DNA of 64,000 nucleotides from Aspergillus flavus (Eukaryota; Ascomycota; Eurotiomycetes; Eurotiales; Aspergillaceae): assembly GCF_009017415.1 (NCBI RefSeq), contig NC_092406.1, positions 2,852,001-2,916,000 of the forward strand, in the 5' to 3' direction. Below are positions 24,231 through 35,957 of the stretch, one piece after another. Position 1 is the first letter of the stretch, and each line of letters begins with the position of its first letter. The translations under genes and the position numbers were made by a program. Under the pieces are notes generated by a model that saw nothing but the letters and a program-made list of their open reading frames with translations, was not told the origin of the DNA and did not search any database.

Positions 24231-25070
24231 CATTCTTCATCTTTCTCCATCCCACTATTTCAACAACTCATTAACAATCTTAAAAGACCAGAGTCAGAAT
24301 CTTTAATCTCTAATCTTAAATACGACCGTCCTGCTCTCATCTACATTAATAACTCTAAGACATTTCGTCCTCACTTGCATCTTCAATTTCCCATCCGTCG
24401 TCCCTTGCTGGTCCTTTTCTCCCTGCTTTTCCTTATAACTATACAACTGAGACCCTTTCAACCGGCCCATCCACGATTTAGAACACAGGAATAAGTCTTG
24501 TCGCGACTCAGGATCGTTGCTCGACGCCAATCCTCGATATCGCGGTCCTTTATCCAGAGACATTCGCGCTCCTAGGAAACGGTCGATTCGCAAACCGGCC
24601 ACCCTCCTACTCCTCTCCCAGTTAGGATATCTGTTCAACCATTTGTTCCCGGTTACTCGAGGAACTCTATAGTCTACATTCCTGGCCTTGCTTCGGTCTC
24701 TCAGGCACGCGACGCGCCTCGAACTCTTTTTTCGACTCTTGTCTTGATTTTGCCCTCTCTTCTCCGAGAATAGCAATGGCCTCGACTTGTAAGTGCGATC
24801 GGTCCTTCTACCCTTCCGGTTCAGATGCCCTAGCGATTTGTTTATTTCACCTCGCCTGCCCTCCTCCATTCCCCAACCTCAACCTCACATTCATCTTTCT
24901 CTCTTTCATCCTTCCTTCCTTACACACTCTCTAATCTCCCATGCCGACTTTCCTTCATTCTTTCTAAGTGTCTTCGGCAACATCGTCCTTCATTGTGAAA
25001 CTATCTCACATACTGTCTATCTCTCTGTCTCTTGTACTTTCCCTCATTGTACCACCTCATTACACATTCT
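24231..25070 (+). promoter_or_regulatory. Possible AbaA-type sites (CATTCY) before brlA
   Basis: The AbaA consensus CATTCY occurs at 24231-24236, 24677-24682, 24956-24961 and 25065-25070 on the plus strand. AbaA feeding back on brlA through such sites is established in A. nidulans. The motif is short and would occur by chance roughly once per kb counting both strands, so individual sites are weak calls. Confidence 0.35.
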
Positions 25071-25249
25071 CTATACTGTAATATTGTGTCATACCATACA
25101 TACTGTGTTACATTCATTCGCTTGATACCGTTTCGACACTTGCACAACACCCGGCATATCCAGCCTATCCATACTAAACAGTGCTTGAATAGGCACAAAC
25201 ATTGACATACAACGGAAAGACTGTGAACCTCGACACAGTGAAGACATGA
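24776..25249 (+). promoter_or_regulatory. brlA-beta-like leader: uORF and leader intron
   Basis: An ATG at 24776 opens a short frame that meets a canonical donor GTAAGT at 24789. An acceptor CACAG ends at 25238, just before the brlA ATG, so the inferred intron is 450 nt. If spliced, the uORF has seven codons and its TGA (25247-25249) overlaps the brlA start codon (25246-25248) as ATGA. Unspliced, the uORF runs 52 codons to a TAA at 24934. In A. nidulans the brlA-beta transcript carries a translationally repressive uORF and an intron within which the alpha transcript starts; the layout here matches that. The splice sites are my inference. Confidence 0.55.
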
Positions 25250-26511
25250 GAACTCAAAACAATCTCACGGTTGAAGTCGACTGCCACTCCTTGGGTTCCA
25301 ACGAGTGTCCCTCGATGACTTCTAGCTTCTCGCCCATGGATTCCCCTACGCCAACCCCGACTAGCATCTATAGCCAAGGCTCACTGGCCTCACCTGGGTG
25401 GCAAGACGCCGGGTCATACCCAGGACATGCCTACGAGCGACATACTGGAGCTACGCCAATGCGGAGTGCTTTCCGTCTAGCGGGGATGACCTCAAATGAG
25501 AATATGGGTATGTCTTACGGTGCCATGGAAGCACAGGAACGCATGCCTATGCCCGACTTTCTGTCCGCTTATGATGACAACGTGGAGCACTTTTGGCTTC
25601 CTTCGGATGGGCCCAAGACCTATGAGACTGGAACACACAGCCTCCCATACCCCCACACCTTGCCCCAATGCCCTCCTATGGTTCGCAGTAACTATCGGCC
25701 ACATGCCGCGTATCTGCCAGAGGCCGCCACAAATCCTTGCCTATCACGATCTATCTTCCACCATGCTGAGAGGGTGCCCCAATCCATGTCTATGGGGAAC
25801 ATGATGCCGTGGATCCCTCAGGCCACCGAGTCAATTGCGCCTCAGACCATTGCCCCATCTCAGGTCGGCCCGGTAACCCCACCCCCGTCCTATTCTGAGT
25901 TCCCTACGTCTATCCAGACATTCAAGACGCACAGCCCTACAACGCCACTTCGTTCATGCTCTATCGGCACCGCGTCTGGCCCCGACACGCCCATCAGCCG
26001 CTTGTCCGGTGGTGCGGCAGACTATCTGGAGGACTTCCAGCAGTCCCCACCATTCCGTGACGGCCTTAACCGCCTCCAGCGTCAACCTTCAAGAAAGATG
26101 ATCAGGAAGCAATCCTCTCGCCAAAATATGTCTTTGGAGAACTTGCCCTCTATTATCAAACAGGTCCAGTTCAAGTGCAAGGAACCAGGCTGCAAAGGTC
26201 GCTTTAAGAGGCAAGAGCATTTGAAGAGACATATGAAGAGCCACTCAAAAGAGAAGCCCCATGTCTGCTGGGTACCAGGCTGCGAGCGTGCCTTCTCCCG
26301 CAGTGACAACTTGAATGCCCATTATACGAAAACACATAGCAAGCGGGGTGGTCGCAACCGATATGTCGCCACACTGGACGAGAGCAGCCCAGACTACGAC
26401 CCGGACTTCCGCGGACAACTCACACCGGATGGACTCCCAATTCGCGGCTCAACGCTAGACGATCCTATGCCGAATAGCCGCGAATACAGTGTTGATGGGT
26501 TAGACGATTAA
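25246..26511 (+). CDS. brlA: Conidiation master regulator BrlA (C2H2 factor)
   Basis: BrlA is the nuclear transcription factor that switches hyphae to conidiophore development. It activates abaA and then wetA, binding BrlA response elements. The single exon encodes 421 residues. Two C2H2 fingers lie at the C-terminal end: C311/C316/H329/H333 and C341/C346/H359/H364, both with the C-x4-C spacing seen in BrlA. The block from [20 protein letters not shown] to the second finger is essentially the family sequence. The N-terminus ([16 protein letters not shown]) and the [22 protein letters not shown] segment are also diagnostic. The ATG at 25246 gives the long form. Met24 (25315) could start a form 23 residues shorter, comparable to the alpha/beta difference known in A. 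nidulans. It lies between a 10.7-kb desert and another 4 kb without genes. Confidence 0.97.
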   Translation: MRTQNNLTVEVDCHSLGSNECPSMTSSFSPMDSPTPTPTSIYSQGSLASPGWQDAGSYPGHAYERHTGATPMRSAFRLAGMTSNENMGMSYGAMEAQERMPMPDFLSAYDDNVEHFWLPSDGPKTYETGTHSLPYPHTLPQCPPMVRSNYRPHAAYLPEAATNPCLSRSIFHHAERVPQSMSMGNMMPWIPQATESIAPQTIAPSQVGPVTPPPSYSEFPTSIQTFKTHSPTTPLRSCSIGTASGPDTPISRLSGGAADYLEDFQQSPPFRDGLNRLQRQPSRKMIRKQSSRQNMSLENLPSIIKQVQFKCKEPGCKGRFKRQEHLKRHMKSHSKEKPHVCWVPGCERAFSRSDNLNAHYTKTHSKRGGRNRYVATLDESSPDYDPDFRGQLTPDGLPIRGSTLDDPMPNSREYSVDGLDD

Positions 26512-29500
26512 AATTTCTCAGTGAGAAAGGATATTACGGGTGGATCCCTATATGATACCCTTTGACACCCTAATTCTCCTGTCTTTAGATGGCTACTGAC
26601 GCATGGGGCCTTGGAGGCCTCCGTCGGCGCTTCGCGGCGTTTCTGTAAAACAGCTCTGATTATATCCGATTGTGATTTTATCTTCTGTGCTTTCCTTTTT
26701 ACATTTTACCCTTTTAGTTGGACGTTGCATATTTTCCTTTGTCTTTTCAATTATGTTTTCTTTTTTCTTTATTTCCTTTGTTCTTGGAGATGCTTTCAAT
26801 CCAAATCCGAATAATACGACATCATTGGGAGGAACCAACAAAAAAGGGGTTACTGTATGCTGAGGTGTGGCCATGTCGAGTTTATTGATCTGATTGGTCC
26901 ATTGTCTGCTGAACACTACATGAAATAATCTATTACTAGAGACTAAACATGAATTGAAATCCAAGAAAAGAAATGAAAAATTGATTATGACTTCCGCTCA
27001 GTGGCTCTTCGCCTCGTATTGTGGCCCCTCTCGGCTTTCTGATGCATCAGCTTTTGCGGCTCACCTGTGGCTTAGCGTGCTATCATCAATGCAAAGTTAA
27101 ATGGCTGTCGATCGTTTCATGGAAGCGGATGATAGAATAGTACGTACTAGGACCCCATGGGAGAACCTCCACAAGCCCACCAGGCTCTCCCTATCGCGTG
27201 TTGTGGGGGTTTGGGGGAGGGGATCTTTGGCTCCCCGGCCTGGAACCCATGGGTATTCAGAGTTTGGAAAAAAAAAAAAAAAGGTTCTAGGGTCCTGGAC
27301 CTACTACGGATATCGACATGGGGCTGAGTGATCTGATCTGGTTCGATGACACTAGTGCGTACCAGGAGGGATGTTGCCTACGTCACGTATGTATGTATGT
27401 ACAGTATGTAAGTATGGCTCTAACCAGTGGTACTAAAGTAGGTACATACATGCATAGGTTAGGTCCAACCGCTGCCGATCCGGCCCCACTGATTGTTGCT
27501 ATTTGCACTAGCCCACATTCCAGACCAATGGCATTGTCCCTATTGGCGGAACCATGAAACCCAGGAAATTTGTTGACAATGCTTCAAAAGGGCCTCGACA
27601 TTGGACCAGTGGGCAAGGATCATCATTCACAGCCCACCCACTCCCGGGTATTGACAGTCATGGACTAGACCTCGCTGGCTGAACTGACTAACCACCACTA
27701 GGTGACTGTTATTTGCCAACGTCGGAATTATGGCATTCGACTAAGGATTCCAGAAACCAGGATTTCTCTTGAGCTTAATGGACAATAGTCCCCACATGCC
27801 ATAGCGTATGATCGATGGTCTTGTCCACCTTCTTTTTCCGCCAACGCGTGTGGCCTGTTGAGTCGTTGATGGCCTATCTGTAAGTACAGTACACGACTAG
27901 TAGTCGATCTTTCCATAATGAAACGATTTTCTTTTGCTATTTCTTTTTCTCTCTTGCCTATTTTCTGCCTCCTTTTCTTCTTTCTTACTTGTCTTGGCGC
28001 GTATCATCGACGGTATGGCACTGGGGCAGCACTCATTTCTAAATGGGTTGTGTTCAGTCATTGTGAGACGCATGAAGCTTACAAGTCTAGTAGTAGTTAT
28101 GATTGACGCGGACCTCCAGCGCGTACCACCTTTCCACACCTTAGTACTTACTACCTAGAACCCACCCCTCGTACCTACCACCTGATTGGAATTCAGTATA
28201 TCGTCCGGATTATGGCGGATGCACGCTGACGATCTCATGCTCTCCTTATCTTCTTTTCTCTCTGTACTTTTTACTTTTTTCGATTTTATCTTATTTTTGT
28301 TTTTCTTACCTATCTAACCCCACTTAGGATTGTACTATGTGTCACTAGACACGCTTTCTTTCTTGTTTTCTTTCTGGTATAATAACAACTTCTGTCTCAC
28401 CTGCCTGAGCGCGTCTATTTGGTTTGCTCCACAAGTTAGTGGCTATCCATACCAAAATCAGGGTTGGTACCCCATCATCTCCGGTCTCACCGGCGGGATG
28501 ATCTGCGAGGAAGCGGGGCCCAAACTAGTCTCGGGCGAGCTTGGCGAATATGTTGAGATGGACCTGATACTTGGTCTAGACATCTTCAGCCACCGATGGC
28601 AAAGTACCAGATACTTCGGGTCGTAATTTGTCTGACATTTGGTACTACATTCCATGACTCGTGCGAATTGGACGAATTATGTGCTCGGTGGACCCAAGGA
28701 AAAAGTTTCCACCTACCACCGTTGGTAGTGATCGATGAGGATGTACATTAGCTTCCACAACTTGTACCACCTCGAACTAAAATATACCACTGCACGGACA
28801 TTCTATACTGAGCGTGGAATGTAACTATCACTCCACTAGGTACCGATTCCAAGGAACTGATGAACCATGGTTGATGCGTACTCCCGTCCAACTTCAACCC
28901 CATGTCATGGTTGCATTTGAGATGCGCCTTTTTGTTGATTACCCCACTGATTGGCCAGTCTCCGGTATTGTTAGCCATGACTGAGTTCGATGATAGTTGC
29001 ACAACATATTTAGCTTCATGGCATGCGCCCAACACTCGCAATCAGAGTTCACCTAAGCACCGTCACAATGCGCGGCATTCGGATACTACCTCTTGGCTCT
29101 CTTCGTCCAATCTTACAATTCCGAAGTCATTTCGGATGATAGTTCATCATGTGGCGGAGGCTTTCGAAGTCCAATCCTGACCCAAGAAAAAGAACGGCTG
29201 AGCATAGGCGGGTGCAGCCTTGCATGAACTATACCGCCAACCCATTGTAGTAATGGTACCAACTGACGGTACTAAACGGCTTACCGCCGGCGTGATTCGA
29301 GTGAGCCGTTGAACCGAACCTGCATCCAAGGTCAGGTGAGAGTGATTCTATTCCAAGTGATTTCCCTCACCGACTCAGGAATTACGCCCCCCCTGTCTGC
29401 ACCGGAATCCTGCTAGAACAGAATTAATGGTTCGCCTTATCCCGTCCTTACTTGACATGCTGCAAAGATCATTTCTGGACGCCCTGTTTGATGAGCAAAT

Positions 29501-30555
29501 AATAGCCAGTACGAGAATACCGGTGAGATGGTTACACTACGCCTGCATAAACTGGTTTGCTCCTACTCTGATTATATGATATCATATGCATGGAAGGGTG
29601 ATCCTCTTCTTCAGCATGTTATTCGCCTTACCCTCACCCGAGATACGGGCGATTTGGTTGCATTTTGAGCAAACTTGTCCGTGTTTCGAAGTAGTCAACG
29701 TGACCTTGATTTCACAGATTGGGTGAGATTGTCCATTCGCAAGTGGAATGGTGCGGGTGTTTCCCAGTTGAGAGCACATGTTGAGCACTTATCCCTGCCC
29801 TCTACTTCGTGCCCTCTTACGTTCTTACGATCATATTCTTCTGCTCTGTAGAGAAACAGCGTATGGAGTCTATGATCCAGGTACAAACATGGTCCCTCAG
29901 TCATAACCCCTATTTATGCAAGCGCCCAGAATAGTCTATACACCAAGCACAGGTCCAACGAGGAAGAACTAGATTCTTTCATTTAACCTCACTGTCTTAC
30001 GACTCCAATTCATTTACGAATCCTAGCTCGTATATCTTGATACTCGTGAACGTCACCAATCAGATTGCTATGTAGCTCTATGATTGTGCGGAGTCTTACA
30101 CCCACACAATGTGCTTTACCAAAGACAGATAATCTATGACCATACTGGTGTCTGCTTGAAGCTCGGCTCGACAGTTGCTACGCTGTTTGGCAAACATACA
30201 GAGACGGTACGTGTTGGAATCGTACCTTAGACTATAATAACAACTGCTTGGAATGGTGCAGGAGACTACGATGAGTGCTGGAATTTTCAAAAGCTTAAGC
30301 ACAACGGTTTGAGTTTGAGAACACGACTGCTCTATATTTTATCCGTGTTGGCTCGATATTTCATTTATCTAAGTAGTTGTGTGATGTACTCCCGTACTCA
30401 AAAAGACGACATCCAAGACGAGAGATTATTAGATCCCGAGTTTGAGCACCCGGCTTGGAGTACCTTAACCCATAGGCTTTTATTAGTACCAGAGCGCGTC
30501 AATTGATCCTTACGATATCCAGAGAAGCAATTGAGACTGGTATTCGAGTTTTTGT
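26512..30555. other. Gene-free stretch downstream of brlA
   Basis: This 4-kb stretch separates brlA from the convergent GNAT gene. The first few hundred bases are T-rich and fit a brlA 3' UTR. A 15-base A run lies at 27268-27282. Short open frames (for example 28330-28626 plus and 29695-29904 minus) carry no domain. Nothing else was recognised. Confidence 0.6.
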
Positions 30556-31095
30556 CTATAGATCCTGCGTAAGATCCAACCCGAGAAAGAGCGTCTCCTC
30601 CAAGGGAGTCTCATAATAAGGAGCTATTTCCACGAACCCCACCCTCTTATACAATTGTATGGCGCCCACCATTGAGGGAAGGGTATCGAGTCTCATCTCC
30701 TTATATCCGAGATCCTTCGCCCGCTCAACGATGGAATTCACCAAGGCTTTCCCCAGTCCTGTTCCCCGTGCTTCGGGAGAGACATACAACCTTTTCATCT
30801 CACAGTATCCTCTATGGTTTTGAACGTCTCCTTGTTTTTCGCCCGACCTCTGCTTGAGAGGCCGGACAGCCACGCATCCGATAGGAATCCCCTCTCCGGC
30901 ATTATAGGCTAGCAATAATTCCCCATGGGGTGCAGCGTATTGACCAGGGAGAGACTGTAGCTCGGAGGCGAAATCTTGGAAGGTAAGATCGAGGCCTAGC
31001 CATTCGGCGTACGACGTAAAAAGGGCTTTGGCTGCTTCTATATGTTCTGCGCTCTGCGCCGGGGTAATGCGAAATGGTGGATTACTGCTTGCCAT
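30556..31095 (-). CDS. GNAT-family N-acetyltransferase
   Basis: A single-exon 179-residue protein covering one GNAT fold, which transfers the acetyl group of acetyl-CoA to an amine. The acetyl-CoA-binding motif A is clear: YVSPEARGTGLGKALVNSIV (about residues 105-124), with the R-G-T-G-L-G signature. It is preceded by the beta4 strand CEMKRLYV and followed by MRLDTLPSM and the AIQLYKRVGFVEIAPY motif B. The C-terminal MVGAIQLYKRVGF pattern resembles bacterial PhnO/MarR-associated-type GNATs common in fungi. No signal peptide is seen, so it is probably cytosolic. Substrate unknown. The ATG at 31095 gives a full-length domain with no missing strand. An in-frame ATG further upstream is not available before a stop. 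Confidence 0.88.
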   Translation of the reverse strand: MASSNPPFRITPAQSAEHIEAAKALFTSYAEWLGLDLTFQDFASELQSLPGQYAAPHGELLLAYNAGEGIPIGCVAVRPLKQRSGEKQGDVQNHRGYCEMKRLYVSPEARGTGLGKALVNSIVERAKDLGYKEMRLDTLPSMVGAIQLYKRVGFVEIAPYYETPLEETLFLGLDLTQDL

Positions 31096-33023
31096 GGCAG
31101 CTTGATATTCTGAATTGAAATCTCGGAACGCCGACCAATTGCGGGTATCGAATTGGGCTCGAAGGACTGCTGTGTTGTCACTGGTGGGATCGGTAGCCGA
31201 TATTCTTTAGCAGAGTGGCTCCAATTTTTGGGTTTAGATCTCACGACTTTGTGACCTGTATCATCCTCCCTCGAGAGTTATACGGAGTACCTCACCACGG
31301 ATTTCCGGTATCGGACTGTGTTTATGACTCAATGAATCCACACGTCCAACCTCTTGCGGTTACCCGCGGATGAGGCGTGATTGCAAGTACATCGCTGGTG
31401 TGAAGTGGGATATTATAGGTTGGTGTTTCTAAATGTGTTTTGGGCGCGCTGGGAATTATGATAGGCAGCCTCAGGCTGTCAGGCCAGCAGAGCAAGCTCA
31501 CGCGACACCAAGTTTACTGCCGTTCGGTCTCTCACACCAACTTCTTCAACCTGGCTTTATCATATCTGTTAAACATTTCTCGTCAAGGGATCTGGCGATG
31601 ACTTCTTGATCGCAAGAGCTTATCTCCCTTTTGCTTATGCATTCATCGCCAGAATGCCAAGCACACACGGTGCTCGTTCTTCTGGGGACTTGATTACTCT
31701 ATGCTGAAACCAGCGTCGATGCTTATTCAAATCCTCAGATTCTCAGACGGAAATCTGGGACTTGGATGTTGCTGAAAATGTCGCACTCGGAATTGAATCC
31801 CATATTCTGTTTCCGCTGATCGTGGTATAGAAATGTTGATTTCCTGGTGAGGTCACAGCCGTTGTTTCCCCCTCAGATCTATAGCGACCGAAGGACTGAC
31901 CGGTTGATTGCTTATCACTCTTCCGGAAGATGGAGATGCCTTCCCACTACCAAGACGTTCGGTGACCACTGCTTCGGTTGGCACATTCGCTTATACTGTC
32001 AAACGTGGGGGCAGGATTCTGTACATTTACAAGAGCCTCCGACCTCCGATCCTCTCTCTTGCTGCAGCCATATTATTGCATTTTGAACTCACCAAACTGG
32101 CCCTTACGAAAGCCGGTGAACGCTCTGGCCTTCGCTTATAATATTGTTGCGCTAAGTCATATATTGAAACAATGGCCAAAGGAGTTGCACGCCAGCGCGA
32201 AAAACACGAGTTCTGTTATTGTGATTGCTGGGTTCTGCATCACTCGTTGTCTTCGCAGTCCAATGGCAATTCTGCCTGACGGGCGCATCGTCGCACAAAT
32301 TACCACTAATGAATTATAATCTTATGAAACTATTTCTTGGTCTTTTCTTCTCCCCGCCGTTCCATTTTAGCTCGCTTTTCGACTGAAGCTAAAGAACGGG
32401 CCGATGTTTTATTCAGCCCTTCACATCAATTCGACAGACACGTGGACTTGGCGGTTTAATTAACAAGAGATGTACAGGGAGATAATACTCACAAGCTCTG
32501 GCGAAGCAGAATGAGAGCACAAATTGTGCAGTTGGCCGATGCAACGTTCTGATACATGGTGCTCAAGCAGTCGCCCGCGATCGACATTGCCCTGATTTTT
32601 CTGTCCACTCCTTTTGCTTTGGACCGAAGGCGCCCCGACGGAGCATTTTGGGCCGTTACTCCAGACCACCGAGACGTTCTGCAATTGGCTGCAAGCTCTC
32701 AGTGGTCGGCACTTAGTGGCTAACGGAATCAGGAGATTAGCGGGTCTTGACGGTCTTGTCCGATCCTCGTTGCTTTTTCCCATCAGCCAGTCGATTCTAT
32801 CTCCCCTCAAATCAGAAGCCGCTTATCATAACATGTGCCGCTATCAACAGTCAGTGGATCGAAGCGAAGTGATTCCTTGCTAGTCAATAAACACGCTTGT
32901 TTTCTTGGTCTTTGTAGACCATATGGGGCTCCGACTAAATAAATAGGCGCAATGCCTGCCTCTCCCAGGCCATCTCTCACCATCCTCTCCCAGTAGGCTT
33001 CTATCGGATCATTTTCCTCGACG
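31096..33023. other. Intergenic between GNAT and RNase T2 genes
   Basis: No gene recognised. Three overlapping plus-strand frames at 31847-32319 and a minus-strand frame at 32460-32810 are mutually exclusive and have no domains. The last 100 bp contains the likely leader of the ribonuclease gene. Confidence 0.55.
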
Positions 33024-34176
33024 ATGCCTTCCACACCATCTCTCCCCTCCATGGGCATGCTTGCCCTTGGTGCTATGCAATTAGCAGCGGGCGCAGTGTT
33101 TGAGTTCCCGTCCTGCCCGAAGGATATTCCCTTCAGCTGTCAGAACTCGACCGCAGTAGCCGACTCCTGCTGCTTCAACTCCCCAGGAGGCGCCCTCCTG
33201 CAGACACAATTTTGGGACACAAATCCCCCAAGTGGTCCCTCCGATTCCTGGACCATCCACGGACTTTGGTGGGTGCGGAAATACTCAAAACACAGCGGAT
33301 AGAACTGACAATGTCTAGGCCTGATAATTGCGATGGCAGCTACGGGCAATTCTGCGACAAGTCGCGCGAGTACTCGAACATCACTGCCATTCTTCAGGAG
33401 CAGGGCCGGACCGAACTTCTGTCCTACATGAAGAAATACTGGCCCAACTATGAGGGCGACGATGAAGAATTCTGGGAGCACGAGTGGAACAAGCACGGTA
33501 AGCATCAGTTACACTACAGGCCTTTAAGCGCCACTATAAGGCTCGTGGGTTGCTAACTTTGTGTAACGGAAAGGTACCTGCATCAACACGATTGAACCGA
33601 GCTGTTACAAGGATTACTCCCCGCAGAAGGAAGTGGGTGATTATTTGCAGAAGACTGTAGACCTTTTCAAGGGTCTGGATAGCTACAAGGTTTGTCATAT
33701 CTCTCTCTTTCATTTATCCCATCTCTTATAGCCTCATTTTAATTATTTCTTGTCTGTTTCTTCCGTTCACCCTTGAGAAGCCACATCTAATAACCCCAGG
33801 CTCTCGCCAAAGCCGGTATCGTCCCCGATTCCTCCAAGACTTACAAACGGAGTGAGATCGAATCCGCTCTTGCCGCGATCCATGACGGCAAGAAGCCCTA
33901 CATCAGCTGCGAGGACGGTGCACTGAACGAGATTTGGTATTTCTATAACATCAAGGGCAATGCGATCACTGGCGAGTACCAGCCAATCGACACTCGTAAG
34001 TGTCACCAGTCCATGCGTTATTGTATGTTGTCAAGTGAGCTAATTCGATGCCAGTTACGTCTCCTGGATGTTCCACCTCAGGTATTAAGTACCTGCCCAA
34101 GAAGAGCGAGAACTCCACTGCTTCAGCCTGGAAATTTCGTAGTGACAAGGCTAGCCAGTCTGTTCGCTTCAACTGA
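33024..34176 (+). CDS. Secreted ribonuclease T2
   Basis: RNase T2 enzymes are secreted or vacuolar, base-nonspecific endoribonucleases that cleave through a 2',3'-cyclic phosphate. Exons 33024-33268, 33319-33497, 33574-33689, 33800-33995 and 34055-34176 encode 285 residues. A hydrophobic N-terminal signal peptide (MGMLALGAMQLAAGAV, about residues 10-25) is followed by a Cys-rich mature region. Both catalytic signatures are present: WTIHGLW (His79; the Trp codon is split by intron 1, which proves that junction) and FWEHEWNKHGTC (His136, Glu137, His141; split by intron 2). The C-terminus CSTSGIKYLPKKS fits the family. All five splice junctions keep frame. The product probably scavenges nucleic acid outside the cell. 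It ends 650 bp before the convergent swc5 gene. Confidence 0.93.
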
Positions 34177-34827
34177 GAATGTTCAGTATAAAGGGTGATG
34201 AAGATGGGAGCTGTATGTTCTACGAGTATTGTATGTCTATGGTGCGTTAGGTTTTGCAATGATGTATGTACATATTATTAGGATATTTTGGTGTAGGTGG
34301 AGCTATGTGTACATGTCACAAAGTCCTTGCGATAGTTTAACTACAGTGTGTGTGCCCTCGCGCCGTACAAATGATAACTTGTACTTGAAGCGATGCGGAA
34401 ACCTGAAGGCCGTCAGCACGATACAGCTGCTCTCTGGAGCTTGTATAATTTCGACCAAACGATGGTCGTCCGGAATGAATCGGACGTCCCTATATATGTA
34501 GGGTGACTGCATGTGTAATACGTGCGTCTTCACTGGTCTGAGTTGACTACTGCTGCTCAACAACAGCAGACGTCGCACGTACGGATTCCCTTAGAGCTGA
34601 TAGTCAGCGAGCGTATCACCAACTTGAGCACCGAGGGTTTTTGGTAACCATGGTCCAATCTTGCGGAACTTCTCATGTATACCGATCTCCGCTCAAAGCT
34701 GGAGAGGGCAACGCAGGTTAAATGGGCCAGTAAACAGATCGGAATGTATATGTCGGATATAGCAAAGAAATTCCATCTGTACCGATCTGTGCGCGCAAAA
34801 GCGACAAAACGAGGGTTGACAAGCCCT
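34177..34827. other. Intergenic between convergent RNase T2 and swc5 genes
   Basis: Contains the 3' ends of two convergent transcripts. No gene or structured element was recognised. Confidence 0.6.
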
Positions 34828-35957
34828 TTACAACCCCTTCAAACGTATGTTTCTTCTCTCTTCCTCTTCCTTGGCACCAACGCGATCCAAGAAATCCATG
34901 CGACCAAGGAAACCTTCCTTGGCCTTGCTGTGGGTTCTGAGCTCGTCCTTGATGCCGGCTTGATCGACGTACGCGGCCCAGTCCAAGCGCGACTTCTCGA
35001 CAGTGTTGATCTTGGGACCACGAGCATTCTCTTCCCCTGTTTTTTGTGGGACAGACTGCTTATCCCAGCTTTTCTTGATGAATCCGGATGGGTTTGGGTC
35101 GAAGCGAGAGACCTTTCGAAGGGGCCTGCGAATTTTGGTGGTGTTTTTGATATCCGTCGCGTTCTCGGCGGCGGTGACTGTTTCGACGTCGTTTTCGTTG
35201 GCCATATAAAGCTTGGCCTCCGCTGAATCTTTGGGGACGATCTTTTCTTCCGTAATCCATTCACCTGCGAATTTGTAGGTACGCTTGATCTTCACCATCT
35301 CCTCCGAGTATTGACTTGCTTGCCGCTTTTCCTCAATGACGGGGGTTTCACCATCACGCATCTCCGTGCCTTTGTCCCCCTCGACCGGAGTATCGTTCTT
35401 TTTCTCAGCCTGCGTAGAATGCTGTCCCAAAGTCATATCAGGAGCATTCATCTTCTCCCACAGCGCATCCACGTCGACAGTTGCTCCATCGATCCTCGCG
35501 AGAGGTTTCCGCTCTTCCTGGCTATACAACGGCAAAGTCAGTACTAAGCGGACGCAACAACGAACAGAAGAGAAAGAGGAACGCACGTTCGCATCTTCAT
35601 AGCCCGTGTCCGAACGAAGCCGCCAGGGCCACCCTCCTCGTCGTCAAAATCAACATCAACATCATCCTCATCGTCCCCATCTTCGTCCTTTCCCTTCTGC
35701 TTCTTGGCCTTCTTTGCCTTGGCCTTTTGAATCGTCGCTTCGTCGCCCGAGTCGAGACTGGGGTCTTCCTGCTCCGGCGCTTGGTTTCCCGCCTTGCGCT
35801 TTTTTGTTGCGGGCTCGATGGCCTCGTCGTCGCTATCGGAACCAGTGAGGGCGTCGTCGTCTTGGGCCGCGTCTACCTGGAAGTCTTCGTCATCGGCTGA
35901 GTCATACTGCTCGTCCTCGAGGTCGAGATCCTGTAATGTAGCTGAATCGGCCGACAT
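34828..35957 (-). CDS. swc5: SWR1-complex protein 5 (Swc5, BCNT domain)
   Basis: Swc5 is a subunit of the SWR1 chromatin remodeller that exchanges H2A for H2A.Z; nuclear. Exon 1 35957-35587 and exon 2 35521-34828 are joined over a 65-nt intron (GTGCGT..TATAG), giving 354 residues. The N-terminal half is very acidic (DLDLEDEQYDSADDED, then DGDDEDDVDVDFDDEEGG), as expected for histone binding. The C-terminal BCNT domain is diagnostic: KIKRTYKFAGEWITEEK, then ENARGPKINTVEKSRLDWAA and the closing KEGFLGRMDFLDRVGAKEEE. The ATG at 35957 starts MSADSATLQDLDLEDEQ; upstream in-frame codons are leader. It is divergent from the transcription-factor gene at 36228, sharing a 270-bp promoter. Confidence 0.92.

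Larger units (their letters stand above)
14037..24775. other. 10.7-kb gene desert upstream of brlA
   Basis: No intact protein gene was recognised between spt20 and the brlA leader. Open frames are short, overlap one another and lack domains; the best (17447-17695 minus, 82 codons) has no recognisable relatives or splice continuation. Landmarks are a (TG)n tract at 15472-15510, a pogo-type MITE at 16087-16305, a 16-base G run at 21232-21247, an A-rich patch near 19050-19090, and a strongly T/A-rich patch at 23800-24120. Large brlA upstream regions are known in aspergilli and carry developmental control sites, so much of this may be regulatory or non-coding-transcript DNA. Confidence 0.7.

Noticed and set aside
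24303..24869. 188-codon minus-strand open frame over the brlA leader
   Set aside because: Arg/Lys/Ser-rich complement of a pyrimidine-rich leader; no domain and no start context. Considered a composition artefact.
24793..25125. 110-codon plus-strand frame between the uORF and brlA
   Set aside because: No ATG start, sequence dominated by Ser/His/Leu/Phe from CT-rich DNA, and it lies inside the inferred leader intron.
31847..32319. Three overlapping plus-strand frames left of the RNase T2 gene
   Set aside because: Mutually exclusive frames with no domain; no splice model joins them sensibly.
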